DNA from: Deltaproteobacteria bacterium
GTDB taxonomy: Bacteria; Myxococcota; UBA727; VGSZ01
Length of the DNA stretch: 64,000 nucleotides
Reading direction: 5' to 3'
Assembly: GCA_016177705.1 (NCBI GenBank)
Contig: JACOUT010000009.1
Location: 645,519-709,518, forward strand
Shown in pieces: positions 1 to 9,586 of this stretch (position 1 is its first letter; every line of letters begins with the position of its first letter). The notes below the pieces were generated by a model. It saw nothing but the letters and a program-made list of their open reading frames with translations, was not told the origin of the DNA and ran no database searches. The translations under genes and the position numbers were made by a program.

Positions 1-2
1 CC

Positions 3-1073
3 GTGGTGACGTCGAGCAACCCCGGCGGGCTCGCCTGCGCCGACTGCCACACCACCGCCGACTACGCGGCGTTCGATTGCCTCACCTGCCACCGCACCGT
101 CACCGATCCAGGGCAGCCCTCGCGCGAGGTGCACAGCCAGGCGCGGCTCGACCTCAGGCACCAAGGTGTCGGTAGCTACGTCTACGCCTCGCCCGACTGT
201 TACGCCTGCCACCCCAACGGCGAGCCCACCGGCACCTTCGACCATACGGGCTTCCCGGTCGCTGCCGGCAGCGCGCACACGGGCATCGCCTGCGCCGACT
301 GCCACGATGCGGCGCGCGCCAAGACCGACCTCGCCGGGCTCTACTGCGCTCAATGTCACGCCACCGAGAACACCAACCCGACCATCGCGCAGATCCACAA
401 CGGCGTGCCGAACTTCGCCAACACCTCGCCCGACTGCTACGGCTGCCACCCGAACGCCGAGCCTGTCGGGCCGATGGACCACACCGCCTACTTCCCCATC
501 GCCGCCGGCAGCATGCATGCCTCGGCGGCCTACATGGCGAAGGTCGGCGCCACGCAGACCTCATGCTCGGCGTGCCACGCCAGCCGCACCGATCGCGCGA
601 ACGAGCTGTGCGCAACGTGCCACGCGAGCGTTACCCCCATCCCGACGTCGGCGCACACCTCGGTGCGCGGCTTCTCCAACACCTCGCCGCTGTGCAAGGC
701 GTGCCACGCCGAGGCGACCGTCAAACGGCTCACGACGCACCCGCGACGCGGCCTCGGCGGCGTCTCCGGCGAGCGCGGGCCCTCCGGCAACGGGAGTTGG
801 ACCAACCACCACAGCTCGACCTGTCAGAACTGCCACATCGACGAGGCCGCCTGCCTCGCCACTGCCACCTGCTACAACGACGGCACCGGCGGGCAGCCAA
901 ACCCGCAAGCGCGCGCCGCCTACCGCACCGACAAGACGTGGGCCTACGACTTCAAGAAGAGCGGCTGCCTTGGCTGCCACAAGCACAAGAAGAGCTCTGA
1001 GGACAGCCGCCACTTGGGCCAGGTCAACGGCTACATCTCGTACGGAAACCCGAAGTGCAAGTTCTGCCACTGA
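3..1073 (+). CDS. Multihaem cytochrome c, 5'-truncated
   Basis: The visible 356 residues contain twelve CxxCH haem-attachment motifs, the last one (CKFCH) forming the very C terminus. This marks a periplasmic or extracellular multihaem c-type cytochrome for electron transfer. The frame is open to the left edge, so the true start and signal peptide lie outside the window and the haem count is a minimum. A repeated phrase around SPDCYxCHPN-EP with a following 'AAGS-H' occurs twice, suggesting internal duplication of a two-haem unit. Extra histidines between motifs could be distal ligands. The next gene starts only a few bases beyond the stop (or overlaps it if an earlier GTG is used), so the two may be cotranscribed. 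The cytochrome assignment is secure from the motifs; the specific partner or terminal acceptor is unknown. Confidence 0.9.
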   Translation: MVTSSNPGGLACADCHTTADYAAFDCLTCHRTVTDPGQPSREVHSQARLDLRHQGVGSYVYASPDCYACHPNGEPTGTFDHTGFPVAAGSAHTGIACADCHDAARAKTDLAGLYCAQCHATENTNPTIAQIHNGVPNFANTSPDCYGCHPNAEPVGPMDHTAYFPIAAGSMHASAAYMAKVGATQTSCSACHASRTDRANELCATCHASVTPIPTSAHTSVRGFSNTSPLCKACHAEATVKRLTTHPRRGLGGVSGERGPSGNGSWTNHHSSTCQNCHIDEAACLATATCYNDGTGGQPNPQARAAYRTDKTWAYDFKKSGCLGCHKHKKSSEDSRHLGQVNGYISYGNPKCKFCH

Positions 1074-1081
1074 GCGATCGT

Positions 1082-1783
1082 GTGCGTGCCGCCGCGCTGC
1101 TGCTGTCCTTGGTCGGCGCCGTGCTCGGCGGCGGCTGTGTCCCGCCCGAGGAGCGCCCAAGCGAGGGTGAGGGCGAAGGCGAGGGTGAGGGCGAAGGCGA
1201 GGGTGAGGGCGAGGGTGAGGGTGAGGGTGAGGGCGACGGCCTGCTCGACGACGGAGCGAGTTGTCGGGCCGCGGCCGAGTGCAGGAGCGCCTTCTGCTCG
1301 ACGGGCTGCGCGAGCGGCGACGGCTGCGACACCGAGGCGCGCACGTGCGCGGCAACCGGTCTCGGCGCCTTCGGCGATCCCTGCGACGACGTCGTCACGG
1401 GCGCGCAATGCGCGTCGGGCGTGTGCAGCGCGCTCACGCAGGCCTGCGCCGATTGCTCCGCCACCTCACCGTGCGCCGACGCCGCCCGCACCTGCGTCAA
1501 GCTGCGCGACGAGAGCGAGCGCTGCCTGGCGCCCGCCGTTGCCGGCGAGGAGTGCTTCTACGCCAACGACCACGGCGAGAGCCTGAGCCGCGCCTGCGCG
1601 GCGGGCCTCGAGTGCGGGCGCGTCGCCGCGCCGAGCGCCACCGAGGCGAGCGCCGCCTGCGTGGCGCCCGCCGCCCAGGGTGGCGCCTGCGACGACTTCT
1701 CGGGCTGGCAGTTTCCGCCCGAGGACGGCTGCGCTGACGGCCTCGCGTGCGATCCGACCACCGCCACCTGCCAGCCCGGCTGA
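1082..1783 (+). CDS. Cys-rich lipoprotein with Gly-Glu spacer
   Basis: Predicted outer-membrane or surface lipoprotein of about 233 residues. From the GTG at 1082 the N terminus is a short Arg-containing segment, a hydrophobic stretch and the lipobox LGGGC. A spacer of twelve Glu-Gly units follows, then a domain rich in cysteines (pairs such as CRAAAEC, CSTGC, CDPTTATC) that probably forms disulphides. An in-frame GTG at 1055 would overlap the cytochrome stop by 19 bases and put extra residues ahead of the signal, so 1082 is preferred; the ribosome-binding site is weak for both. Cys patterns of this kind are common in myxobacterial surface proteins. Function unknown. Confidence 0.75.
   Translation: MRAAALLLSLVGAVLGGGCVPPEERPSEGEGEGEGEGEGEGEGEGEGEGEGDGLLDDGASCRAAAECRSAFCSTGCASGDGCDTEARTCAATGLGAFGDPCDDVVTGAQCASGVCSALTQACADCSATSPCADAARTCVKLRDESERCLAPAVAGEECFYANDHGESLSRACAAGLECGRVAAPSATEASAACVAPAAQGGACDDFSGWQFPPEDGCADGLACDPTTATCQPG
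1163..1234 (+). repeat. Hexanucleotide repeat encoding (Glu-Gly)12
   Basis: Twelve in-frame 6-base units GARGGY encode alternating Glu-Gly directly behind the lipid-anchor region. A change in unit number would alter only spacer length, not the reading frame. Four further copies of this repeat type occur in the window (near 5.9, 8.2, 22.3 and 24.9 kb). Confidence 0.9.
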
Positions 1784-1843
1784 CGCTGTCGGCTCCTCCG
1801 ACGCACGTGCCAGTCCGTCGCCATTGGCGTAGGAGGAGCGTCG

Positions 1844-2233
1844 ATGATCGAGCGCGAGATCACGCTGTCGCTGCCAAACTGCGCCGACACCTCGGCGACG
1901 GCGACGGTGGTCGAACGATCGCTGGCGGCGCGGCTCGTGCGCGCGGGGGTCGCGCTCGTGAGCCTGTGGGGCGCGGCGGCGGTCTGCGTCTTCGTTCCCC
2001 TGCTCCACTTCGTGCTCGTGCCGGCGCTCTTCGTGCTTGGCCCGGTCGTGGCGGCACTGCGTCTGTTCGAGCGCGTGTCGCTGGTCGCGGTCCGCGGCGC
2101 CTGCCCTCGATGTGCGGTCGAGCGGGTCTTCCATGCCTCGGGCCGTTTTCGCGATGGGCGCACCCTGCACTGCGACGGCTGCGGCAACGATCTGGCGCTC
2201 CGCTCGCGGCCCCCTGCGGACGCCAGCATGTAA
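1844..2233 (+). CDS. Small membrane protein with zinc-ribbon-like tail
   Basis: A 129-residue protein with a strong ribosome-binding site (AGGAGG, about 8 bases before the ATG). Residues about 36-72 are continuously hydrophobic, enough for one long or two short membrane segments. The C-terminal part carries CPRC (87-90) and CDGC (110-113), the spacing of a four-cysteine zinc ribbon facing the cytoplasm or periplasm. I do not recognise the family. It stands alone between a lipoprotein gene and another secreted-protein gene on the same strand. Confidence 0.7.
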   Translation: MIEREITLSLPNCADTSATATVVERSLAARLVRAGVALVSLWGAAAVCVFVPLLHFVLVPALFVLGPVVAALRLFERVSLVAVRGACPRCAVERVFHASGRFRDGRTLHCDGCGNDLALRSRPPADASM

Positions 2234-2234
2234 C

Positions 2235-2249
2235 CTATTAAAAAAATAG
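2235..2249 (+). other. AT-rich patch with small inverted repeat
   Basis: Directly after the TAA stop of the 129-residue gene lies CTATT-AAAAA-AATAG, a 5-bp inverted repeat in an otherwise very GC-rich sequence. It could be part of a weak terminator or an AT-rich (UP-like) element for the next gene. The sequence alone does not decide. Confidence 0.35.
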
Positions 2250-2287
2250 AGACATTCAGCCTGCCGACGCGGTGCGGCAGCGACTGC

Positions 2288-2316
2288 TTGCATCGTGTGG
2301 TTACGTGTGGGATATG
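2288..2316 (+). promoter_or_regulatory. Possible sigma70-type promoter
   Basis: TTGCAT and GATATG are separated by 17 bases and end 22 bases before the ATG of the following lipoprotein gene. Each hexamer matches the E. coli consensus at only about three of six positions, so this is a tentative call helped mainly by spacing and by the AT-rich patch just upstream. Confidence 0.25.
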
Positions 2317-2338
2317 TCCTACATCAGCCCTTTTACCG

Positions 2339-3295
2339 ATGGACGCCCACGTGACCCGCCACTTTCCGACCGCCACCACCACCCTCACCGTGCTCGCCAC
2401 CCTCGCCTGTGGCGAGCCGGCCGAGCGCCTCGCGGCTGTCGAGGGCGCCGCTACCCCGCCTCCCGCCACCCTCTGCGACGCGCGCATCACCGGTATCACC
2501 CCGACCGGCGCGCTGCCGGCCGCGCGGACCACGCCGATCACGATCGCGCTCACGGGCCAGGCGCTTGCCGGTGAGACCAAGGTCCGGGTCAGCGGGTCCG
2601 AGGGCGAGGTGCCCACCGACCTGCTGTTCGCCGACGAGGCCATCATGGTGCGGCCGGACGCGCCGCTTGCGCCGGGCAGCTACCTCGTGGAGGCCAGCGT
2701 GTGCGACAGCCACGCGGTGCGCGCGTTCGAGGTCGGTGCGGTGCACCACGCGCTCGCCGACGACGACTGGGCGTCCCTCGCCGGCAGCCGGATCGGGCTC
2801 GATCTGCGCTACGGCAGGTGGACCGAGCCGGCGCCGCGCGCGGGGCGCGACCTGATCGTGCGTTCGCTGTTCGCCGGCGCCTTGGTGGTCGACGTCATCG
2901 CGGGCGAGGATGGGCAGCTCGTCGCCGCCCTCGCGCCCGGTCAGCTCGGCGACGGCGGCCTCGTGGTGGACGCGCACGGCGAGGCGACGCCTGCACGGGC
3001 GCTCGTCGCCGCCAACCCCTACGCGCTGGCGTCGTTCGAGCGGCTCTCGCTGATGGTCGAGGGCCGCACGCTGGTGCTGCACGACGGCGCGCTCGTGCTC
3101 GGCTTCACCGAGCAGGGGATCGCCGACGCCCGCCTCGCCGCCGAGATCGACCTGCGCGACTTCGGCCCGATCGACGGCACCGGCGCCTGCGAGCTGCTGG
3201 CGCTCCACACCGACGGGACCTGCGCGCCCTGCGCGAGCGACGGCGAGCCGTGGTGCTTCGCGCTCACGCTTGAGGGCCTGAGCGCCGAGCGCTGA
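2339..3295 (+). CDS. Secreted protein with IPT/TIG-like domain
   Basis: The likely start at 2339 gives a 318-residue protein beginning with a signal-like hydrophobic stretch ending in LATLAC, a poor but possible lipobox. Residues about 50-125 read like an IPT/TIG-type immunoglobulin fold ('ITGITPTGALPAA... LTGQALAGETKVRV...'), a fold common in bacterial surface proteins. The remainder is hydrophobic/acidic beta-rich sequence, with a Cys cluster near the end (CELL...CAPCASDGEPWC). An earlier in-frame ATG at 2288 would precede the signal with a non-signal extension and is less likely. Ends 13 bases before the convergent gene. No specific function can be assigned. Confidence 0.65.
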   Translation: MDAHVTRHFPTATTTLTVLATLACGEPAERLAAVEGAATPPPATLCDARITGITPTGALPAARTTPITIALTGQALAGETKVRVSGSEGEVPTDLLFADEAIMVRPDAPLAPGSYLVEASVCDSHAVRAFEVGAVHHALADDDWASLAGSRIGLDLRYGRWTEPAPRAGRDLIVRSLFAGALVVDVIAGEDGQLVAALAPGQLGDGGLVVDAHGEATPARALVAANPYALASFERLSLMVEGRTLVLHDGALVLGFTEQGIADARLAAEIDLRDFGPIDGTGACELLALHTDGTCAPCASDGEPWCFALTLEGLSAER

Positions 3296-3308
3296 GCGCA
3301 GAGCGGCG

Positions 3309-3761
3309 TCACGCAGTAGGCGCGGCCTCGACGGCGGCAGCGAGCCGCCGCTCGAACTCCTCGCGCGACGTCGTTGCCTGAACGAAGCCGCCGAGCCGCA
3401 TGTTGGCGACCTTGATGCTGGTGGCGACGAGCGGCGAGCGGAACAGAATATAGATGAGCGCGAAGTGCTTGCGGCGCGAGAGCACGAAGCTGGTCGACTG
3501 CGTGCGCGCACCCGTGGTGTAGCCGGTCATCTCCGCCCAGTCATAGAAGCCCTGAAACGCGGGCGGCTCGCCGCGCGCCACCAGCTCGTCGAGCATCGCG
3601 ATGTTGCGCGAGCGCCCAAAGTACTCGAGCTCGTCCGACAGAAAGCCGCGCGTTCGAAACTGCGCCAGGCGCAGATGCGGCCGCACGATGAGCGTCGAGC
3701 CGGTCGCGTCGGTCCACTCCTCGCGATCGCCGACGGCGATGGTGCCGGTGGCCAAGAGCAT
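3309..3761 (-). CDS. Conserved-looking hypothetical protein (150 aa)
   Basis: Soluble protein of 150 residues with no signal peptide or membrane segment. The layout (beta-rich N terminus 'GTIAVGDREEWTDATGSTLIVRPH', helix-turn segments, then 'SFVLSRRKHFALIYILFRSPLV' and a charged C-terminal helix) weakly recalls the STAS/SpoIIAA-like fold seen in small myxobacterial proteins, but I see no decisive motif. It follows the diguanylate cyclase gene on the same strand with a 30-base gap, so the two may be cotranscribed. Confidence 0.6.
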   Translation of the reverse strand: MLLATGTIAVGDREEWTDATGSTLIVRPHLRLAQFRTRGFLSDELEYFGRSRNIAMLDELVARGEPPAFQGFYDWAEMTGYTTGARTQSTSFVLSRRKHFALIYILFRSPLVATSIKVANMRLGGFVQATTSREEFERRLAAAVEAAPTA

Positions 3762-3791
3762 GGTCGATTGTCGCGCCCGCAGCGCCGAGGT

Positions 3792-4754
3792 TCAACCGCC
3801 GAGGATGCCGTCGGGGGCAACCACGATACTGCCGCGCTCCCGCTTGGCGGCGTAGAGCGCACGATCGGCCGCTTCGAGGAGCTGTTCCGGAGTGCCGATT
3901 CCATTATCTTCGCTCGAGGCGATACCGGCCGAGAACTCGAGCGCGTGCAAGTGGGCTGCCCACTGTGCGCGCTCGCGGCGCAGGCGGGTGAGCGCCCGCT
4001 CTATGGCGATCTGCGCCTTCTCACGCGGTGTGTGCGGGAACATGACGGCGAACTCGTCGCCGCCGTAGCGCGCGCAGGCGTCCACCTCGCGGATGGCGCC
4101 GGCGACGACCTGTGCGATGCAGCGCAGCGCCTCGTCGCCGGCGGCGTGGCCGCTCTCGTCGTTGATGCGCTTGAAGTGGTCGACGTCGATGAGCGAGCAG
4201 GACACCGAGTGGCCGTAGCGGCGCGCGGTGGCCCACTCACGCCCGAGCAGATCGACGAACCGACGTCGGTTGTAGATACCGGTGACGGCGTCGGTCATGG
4301 CGGCGCGCTCCGAGCGCACCAAGAGCGCCTCCAGCTCGGTGTTGCGCTGGCGCAGCTCATGCTTGGCTTGGCGCGACCGCAGCGCAGCGAAGATGCGCGC
4401 TTCGAGCTCCTCGTCGTCGACCGGCTTGGGCAGGTAGTCGTCGGCGCCGACGTTCAGGCCCTCTACCCGCTCCTTCACCTCGCGCTTGACCGTCAGCATG
4501 ATCACGATGACGTCGCGCGTGCGATCGCCCAGGCGTACCCAGCGGCACACGCTGTAGCCGTCGAGATCGTCGAGCACGACGTCGAGCAAGACCACATCGG
4601 GCGGATCGGAGCGGATCTGCTTGAGCGCATCGAGGCCACCCGCTGCTGTCGTTACGGCGAAGCCGCGCTTCTTCAACACCTCGGCCAGGTGCTCGCGCTG
4701 GGCGCGCGAGTCCTCGACGACAAGGATGCGGGCGGTGGTGGTCTCTGTGCCCAT
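3792..4754 (-). CDS. Response regulator diguanylate cyclase (REC-GGDEF)
   Basis: A 320-residue two-domain signalling protein of the PleD/WspR type that should make cyclic di-GMP from GTP on phosphorylation. The receiver domain (about 8-125) has the acidic pair ED (14-15), the phospho-acceptor Asp58 in LLDVV, Thr88 and Lys110 in KP. A linker helix leads to the GGDEF domain (about 150-315) with an intact active site YGGDEF (231-235) and an RxxD inhibitory site (222-225) exactly five residues upstream, so product feedback inhibition is expected. No sensor kinase is adjacent; the partner must be elsewhere. Confidence 0.95.
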   Translation of the reverse strand: MGTETTTARILVVEDSRAQREHLAEVLKKRGFAVTTAAGGLDALKQIRSDPPDVVLLDVVLDDLDGYSVCRWVRLGDRTRDVIVIMLTVKREVKERVEGLNVGADDYLPKPVDDEELEARIFAALRSRQAKHELRQRNTELEALLVRSERAAMTDAVTGIYNRRRFVDLLGREWATARRYGHSVSCSLIDVDHFKRINDESGHAAGDEALRCIAQVVAGAIREVDACARYGGDEFAVMFPHTPREKAQIAIERALTRLRRERAQWAAHLHALEFSAGIASSEDNGIGTPEQLLEAADRALYAAKRERGSIVVAPDGILGG

Positions 4755-4784
4755 GGCAGCGACAGGCTAGCGCGACGGCAAGGC

Positions 4785-6218
4785 TCAACGACAGTCGATG
4801 GCCGGTGAGGCACGTGCGGCCGGTAGGCCGGCACAGCCGTTCGAGAGCGCGGCGCCGATGCGGCCGGCGCCACCGCCACCGCCACCGGCCCCCGCGCCGC
4901 CCGGCGCCGGGCCGCCCGCGGTCGCCGCCGCGAGCGAACCTGTGCCGGCGCCGCCGGCACCCGAGCCGCCGGTCGACGTCGCGGTGCTCGCGCCCGCGGC
5001 GCGGCTGGCGGGATCGAGCGGGCCGTCGCTGCCGGCGGGCCACACCGCTGTCCCGTTGCCGCCGCCGCCGCCGCCGCCCTGCGCCGTCAGCGACCCCGAG
5101 GGACCGACGATGAGCCGCGCGGCCTGCACGTAGAGATCACCGCCGCTGCCGCCGCCGGCGCCGCCCGCGCCACCGGATGCATCGGTGGGACCGCCCGCGC
5201 CGTTGGCCGAGACGGCGCCGTCGACGGCGATGACGCCACCGGCGGTGAGTTGCAGCGCGCCGCCCGCCCCGCCGCCCGCCGTGCCACCGTAGTTCGCGCC
5301 GCCGCCCGCACAGCCCCGGCGCAACTGCTCATGGATGCTGCCCGACGTCGCCGGTGCCGCCACGCCCCCCTGGTCGCCGCCTGCGTTGGTGCCGCCGTCG
5401 CCGCCGCGGCTGCCGTGGGAGCCACCGGCGCCGCCTCCGTCGTCGACGGAGCCGGCGGGGGCGGCGCAGCCGAGCACGCCCGCGCCTGAGGTGGTGCCGG
5501 CGGCGTCGACGCTCAGGTGCGCGCCGGCGGCGACGGTCAGATCGCCGTACGCGAGCAGCGCCACGTCGCGCGCGCCGACGAAGCGCAGCGTACCCGTGAC
5601 CTCGAGGTTGCGCACGGTGAGCACCAGCCGCCCCGCGGTCTCGGCGTCGACGTGGACTGTGGCGCCGCACAGCGTGACGTCGCCGGTGGTGATGGTATCG
5701 GCGTTGAAGGTGCTGGATGCGCACGCCAGCGTGGCGTCGCGCAGGTAGGGGTGCCCGACCGACGCGCCGCTCGCCGGGGGCGCCGGTTGCTCGGCGAAGC
5801 CGTGCTCCGGCTGCGCGATGTCGAGGTAACAGGCACGGCCCCCACCCGCGACATCGACGCAGACCTGCGTGCCAACCTCCCCTTCACCTTCGCCTTCACC
5901 TTCGCCTTCACCCTCTCCTTCACCCTCTCCTTCACCCTCTCCTTCACCCTCTCCTTCGCCCTCTCCTTCACCCTCTCCTTCACCTTCTCCTTCACCTTCT
6001 CCTTCTCCTTCACCTTCACCTTCACCTTCTCCTTCTCCTTCACCTTCACCCTCACCCTCGCCCTCACCTTCACCCTCGCCGTCCGGCAGCACGCAGACCT
6101 GATTCACGCAGGCGCCGGTTCCACAGTCCGTGTCGTTGCCGCACGCATACGACACGACCACGCTCGGGCAGCTCGTCGCCGCCAGGGCCAGCACGCAGAC
6201 AGTGAGCAGGACGCGAAT
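4785..6218 (-). CDS. Gly-Glu spacer lipoprotein with Gly-rich domain; start unresolved
   Basis: The protein has a signal sequence ending LALAATSC, a Cys-containing segment (CGNDTDC...CVNQVC), 34 Gly-Glu units, a beta-rich region (about 200 residues) and a glycine-rich C-terminal third. It resembles the protein encoded at 23.4-25.1 kb in architecture. The start is odd: the signal peptide has no ATG, GTG or TTG in frame. Position 6218 is an ATT codon. An ATG at 6234 lies one base out of frame, and removing one base between them would give a good signal peptide (MRRL-IRVLLTVCVLALAATSC). So this is a rare ATT start, a sequencing error or a frameshifted gene; upstream in-frame starts would add a long Arg-rich non-signal extension. 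Likely an outer-membrane surface protein; function unknown. Confidence 0.7.
   Translation of the reverse strand: MRVLLTVCVLALAATSCPSVVVSYACGNDTDCGTGACVNQVCVLPDGEGEGEGEGEGEGEGEGEGEGEGEGEGEGEGEGEGEGEGEGEGEGEGEGEGEGEGEGEGEGEGEGEGEVGTQVCVDVAGGGRACYLDIAQPEHGFAEQPAPPASGASVGHPYLRDATLACASSTFNADTITTGDVTLCGATVHVDAETAGRLVLTVRNLEVTGTLRFVGARDVALLAYGDLTVAAGAHLSVDAAGTTSGAGVLGCAAPAGSVDDGGGAGGSHGSRGGDGGTNAGGDQGGVAAPATSGSIHEQLRRGCAGGGANYGGTAGGGAGGALQLTAGGVIAVDGAVSANGAGGPTDASGGAGGAGGGSGGDLYVQAARLIVGPSGSLTAQGGGGGGGNGTAVWPAGSDGPLDPASRAAGASTATSTGGSGAGGAGTGSLAAATAGGPAPGGAGAGGGGGGAGRIGAALSNGCAGLPAARASPAIDCR
5877..6080 (-). repeat. Hexanucleotide repeat encoding (Gly-Glu)34
   Basis: Thirty-four 6-base units on the minus strand, the longest Gly-Glu tract in the window. 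Many units use GAA and GGA/GGT/GGC in mixed order, unlike the cleaner GAG/GGC-GGT pattern at 8.2 kb, which suggests an older or separately expanded array. Confidence 0.9.
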
Positions 6219-6389
6219 AGGCCAATCGTCGCATTCCGACGCCCCGCAGCGCGACCGCGAGACAGGGTGGCGTCGCCTCGCGCCTGCCCGTCGGGCCGAT
6301 GTGCGGCGATCACGCCGCCCTTTGCGATCCCATGGACGAGCGTGTCGGTAGGGCATGACGGCGCGCACCACCGCGCGCAAGGAGACCCC

Positions 6390-7235
6390 ATGAAGCGCCT
6401 GATCCCCTCCCTCTTCCTCCCCGGCCTGGCCCTGCCGCTCGCGTTGGCCGCGTGCGGCGGCGAGATCGACCAGCTCGACGCGGAGGACACCGCGGCGGCG
6501 GCGCAGGCGCTCATCGACGGCGGCGACACGCTCGAGGGCGCCGGCGACGACGGCGTGGCGGGCGAGGACACGCCGGACGACGAGGTCGCGCTCGAAGAGG
6601 CCGATCCGGCAGGTAGCTGCGAGCCGGGCGCGCTGCGCGCCCGCGTGGTCGCGCGCTACGACGCGGACGGCGACGGCGAGCTGAGCGACGACGAGCGCCA
6701 GGATCTTCGCGATGACGTCGAGGGGCACCCGCTGCTGCGGCGCGCCATCGAGCGCCATCGCCTGGTGCGCCGCGCCGTGCTGCACCGCCTGCGCTTCGTC
6801 TACGACGCCAACGAGGACGGCCGCCTCGACGAGACCGAGCGCCAGACCCTCAAGGACGACCTGATCGCCCGCTGCGAGGCGCGCCGCGCCCAGATCCTCG
6901 AGCGCTACGACGTCGATGGCTCAGGCGACCTCTCGGAGACCGAGAAGGACCAGCTCAAGAGCGACGTGCGCGCCCGCCTGATGGCGCTGCGCGCCGAGGT
7001 GCTCGAGCGCTTCGATGCCAACGGCGACGGTCGGCTCGACCTGGCCGAGCGCCAGGCGGTGCGTGAGGCCATCCAAGCGCGCATGGCTACCATCCGCGCC
7101 GAGCTGAAGGCCCGCTTCGACGTCGACGGCGACGGCGAGCTGAACGCGGAGGAGCGCCACGCCCTGCGCGAGCACCTGCGTCAGCGCGTCCGCCTCGAGA
7201 TCCCGACCAACGTCGAGGATCTGCTGCTGCCGTAG
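6390..7235 (+). CDS. EF-hand lipoprotein (five calcium-binding loops)
   Basis: Lipoprotein of 281 residues starting from the ATG at 6390 behind a good AAGGAG site. The signal ends in the lipobox LAAC22. An acidic, disordered-looking stretch (25-75) precedes five EF-hand loops of the DxDxDG-type starting at Asp91, Asp139, Asp174, Asp209 and Asp244, each ending in Glu at loop position 12. The second loop has Glu-Asp in place of Gly-Asp (DANEDGRLDETE) but keeps the ligands. Helices between loops are Arg/Glu rich. Expected to bind calcium at the outer surface or periplasm. It is divergent from the preceding lipoprotein gene and convergent with the next. Confidence 0.9.
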   Translation: MKRLIPSLFLPGLALPLALAACGGEIDQLDAEDTAAAAQALIDGGDTLEGAGDDGVAGEDTPDDEVALEEADPAGSCEPGALRARVVARYDADGDGELSDDERQDLRDDVEGHPLLRRAIERHRLVRRAVLHRLRFVYDANEDGRLDETERQTLKDDLIARCEARRAQILERYDVDGSGDLSETEKDQLKSDVRARLMALRAEVLERFDANGDGRLDLAERQAVREAIQARMATIRAELKARFDVDGDGELNAEERHALREHLRQRVRLEIPTNVEDLLLP

Positions 7236-7254
7236 CTGCCGCCAGCGCTGCAGC

Positions 7255-7287
7255 GTGATGCGCCGGGCCTTGTGCCCGGCGCATCAC
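7255..7287 (+). terminator. Bidirectional terminator hairpin
   Basis: A perfect 14-bp stem (GTGATGCGCCGGGC pairing with its complement, loop CTTGT) sits between two convergent lipoprotein genes. It is followed by GTTT on the plus strand; there is no long T run, but position and stability fit a shared terminator. Confidence 0.75.
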
Positions 7288-7290
7288 GTT

Positions 7291-8460
<1,170 letters not shown>

Positions 8461-8568
8461 ACCCCACGATAGGCCATCGGCGCCACTGGGCCCCCGCCTT
8501 GCCCCAGCGCGAGACGCAGACCACCGAGACGGCGGAATCGCGCCGAGGCGCGGCCGGTTGTCGCATCC

Positions 8569-9555
8569 GTGCTGCTGCTGCCGCTGCTCGTCTCGCTCAC
8601 CGGCGTGGTCGAGCTGCCGCCGTCGGCGATCTCGGCGCTCGACCAGGGCGAGTTCCGCGCGACGCCGGCGGGCTTCCGCATCATCGCGCTGTCACACCTG
8701 GCAGACGGTTGCACGGCGCAATTCGCGGACGACTCCGCCGGCGCACGCTCCTGTGTCGAGCGCGCCTACGCGCGCGCGCTGACGACGCGCCCGAAGGACG
8801 CGCGCCTCGACGACGGCCAACATGGACTCTGGCTCACGCACCTCGCGCTCATCCTCGGCGACGGGGATCGGACCGGGCCCTGTCTCGACGAACGTGTGCA
8901 CCGGCAGGTCGCGAACGGCCTGGCGCGTGCCTCGCTCGCGGACCCGATGGCGCACGCGCCGAGCTACCCGGGCCGCAAGGAGCGCTGGCCCGCGGACCAG
9001 GCGGCGACGCTCGCGGCGCTCGCCCGCTTCGGCACCGCGCACGGCGGGCGCCTGCTGTCGGAACCTCTCTCGCACTACCTGTCGACGGTCGTCCGAACCA
9101 GCGCCGTCGACGACAACCTACCGAGGTCCGAGATCCACGGCTACGGCACGGGCAAGCTGCCGCGTGGCTGCGCGCTATCCTACTCGCTGCGTTATCTCGC
9201 CGAGATCGACCCCATGATCCCGCGGACCTGGTGGGAGCAGTACCAGGAGCGCTACCTGGTCGATCGCGGTCTACTGGTCGGCTTTCGGGAGTGGCCGCCC
9301 GGCGTTGATCGCAAGGCCGACGTCGACTCAGGGCCGATCGTCGCGGGCGTCGGTGCTGCGGCGACCGCGTTCGGCATCGCCACGGCACGCGCCATGGGCG
9401 ACCGCGTGTTGGCAGCGCGCCTCGAGGCCACCGCGGACCTGGTGGCGGTCGCGGCGTCCGCCGACGCCGCGACCGCCCGCGCGGCAGGCTCCACGCTCGC
9501 CGAGGCGATCAGGTTCCAGGCGGCGCACCAACCGAGCTACGCGCGCCCCAACTGA
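8569..9555 (+). CDS. Hypothetical secreted or membrane-anchored protein
   Basis: Protein of about 328 residues beginning at a GTG with a hydrophobic N-terminal stretch (VLLLPLLVSLTGVV) that may be a signal or anchor; the exact start is uncertain and no clear ribosome-binding site is seen. The body is helical, with phrases such as HGLWLTHLALILGDGD, RWPADQAATLAAL and HGYGTGKLPRGCALSYSLRYLAEIDP. These give the impression of an alpha/alpha-toroid fold as in terpene-cyclase-like and other barrel proteins, but I cannot name the family. Transcribed alone, divergent from the previous lipoprotein gene. Confidence 0.65.
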   Translation: MLLLPLLVSLTGVVELPPSAISALDQGEFRATPAGFRIIALSHLADGCTAQFADDSAGARSCVERAYARALTTRPKDARLDDGQHGLWLTHLALILGDGDRTGPCLDERVHRQVANGLARASLADPMAHAPSYPGRKERWPADQAATLAALARFGTAHGGRLLSEPLSHYLSTVVRTSAVDDNLPRSEIHGYGTGKLPRGCALSYSLRYLAEIDPMIPRTWWEQYQERYLVDRGLLVGFREWPPGVDRKADVDSGPIVAGVGAAATAFGIATARAMGDRVLAARLEATADLVAVAASADAATARAAGSTLAEAIRFQAAHQPSYARPN

Positions 9556-9586
9556 CTCTCACCTCGGCGAGCGACCCCTGCCCGGG

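Noticed and set aside
5517-6390. Plus-strand frame reading through the repeat into the EF-hand gene
   Set aside because: Its first part is the antisense of the Gly-Glu lipoprotein (repetitive Phe-Thr-Leu-Ser). Only the part from the ATG at 6390 has a ribosome-binding site and signal peptide.
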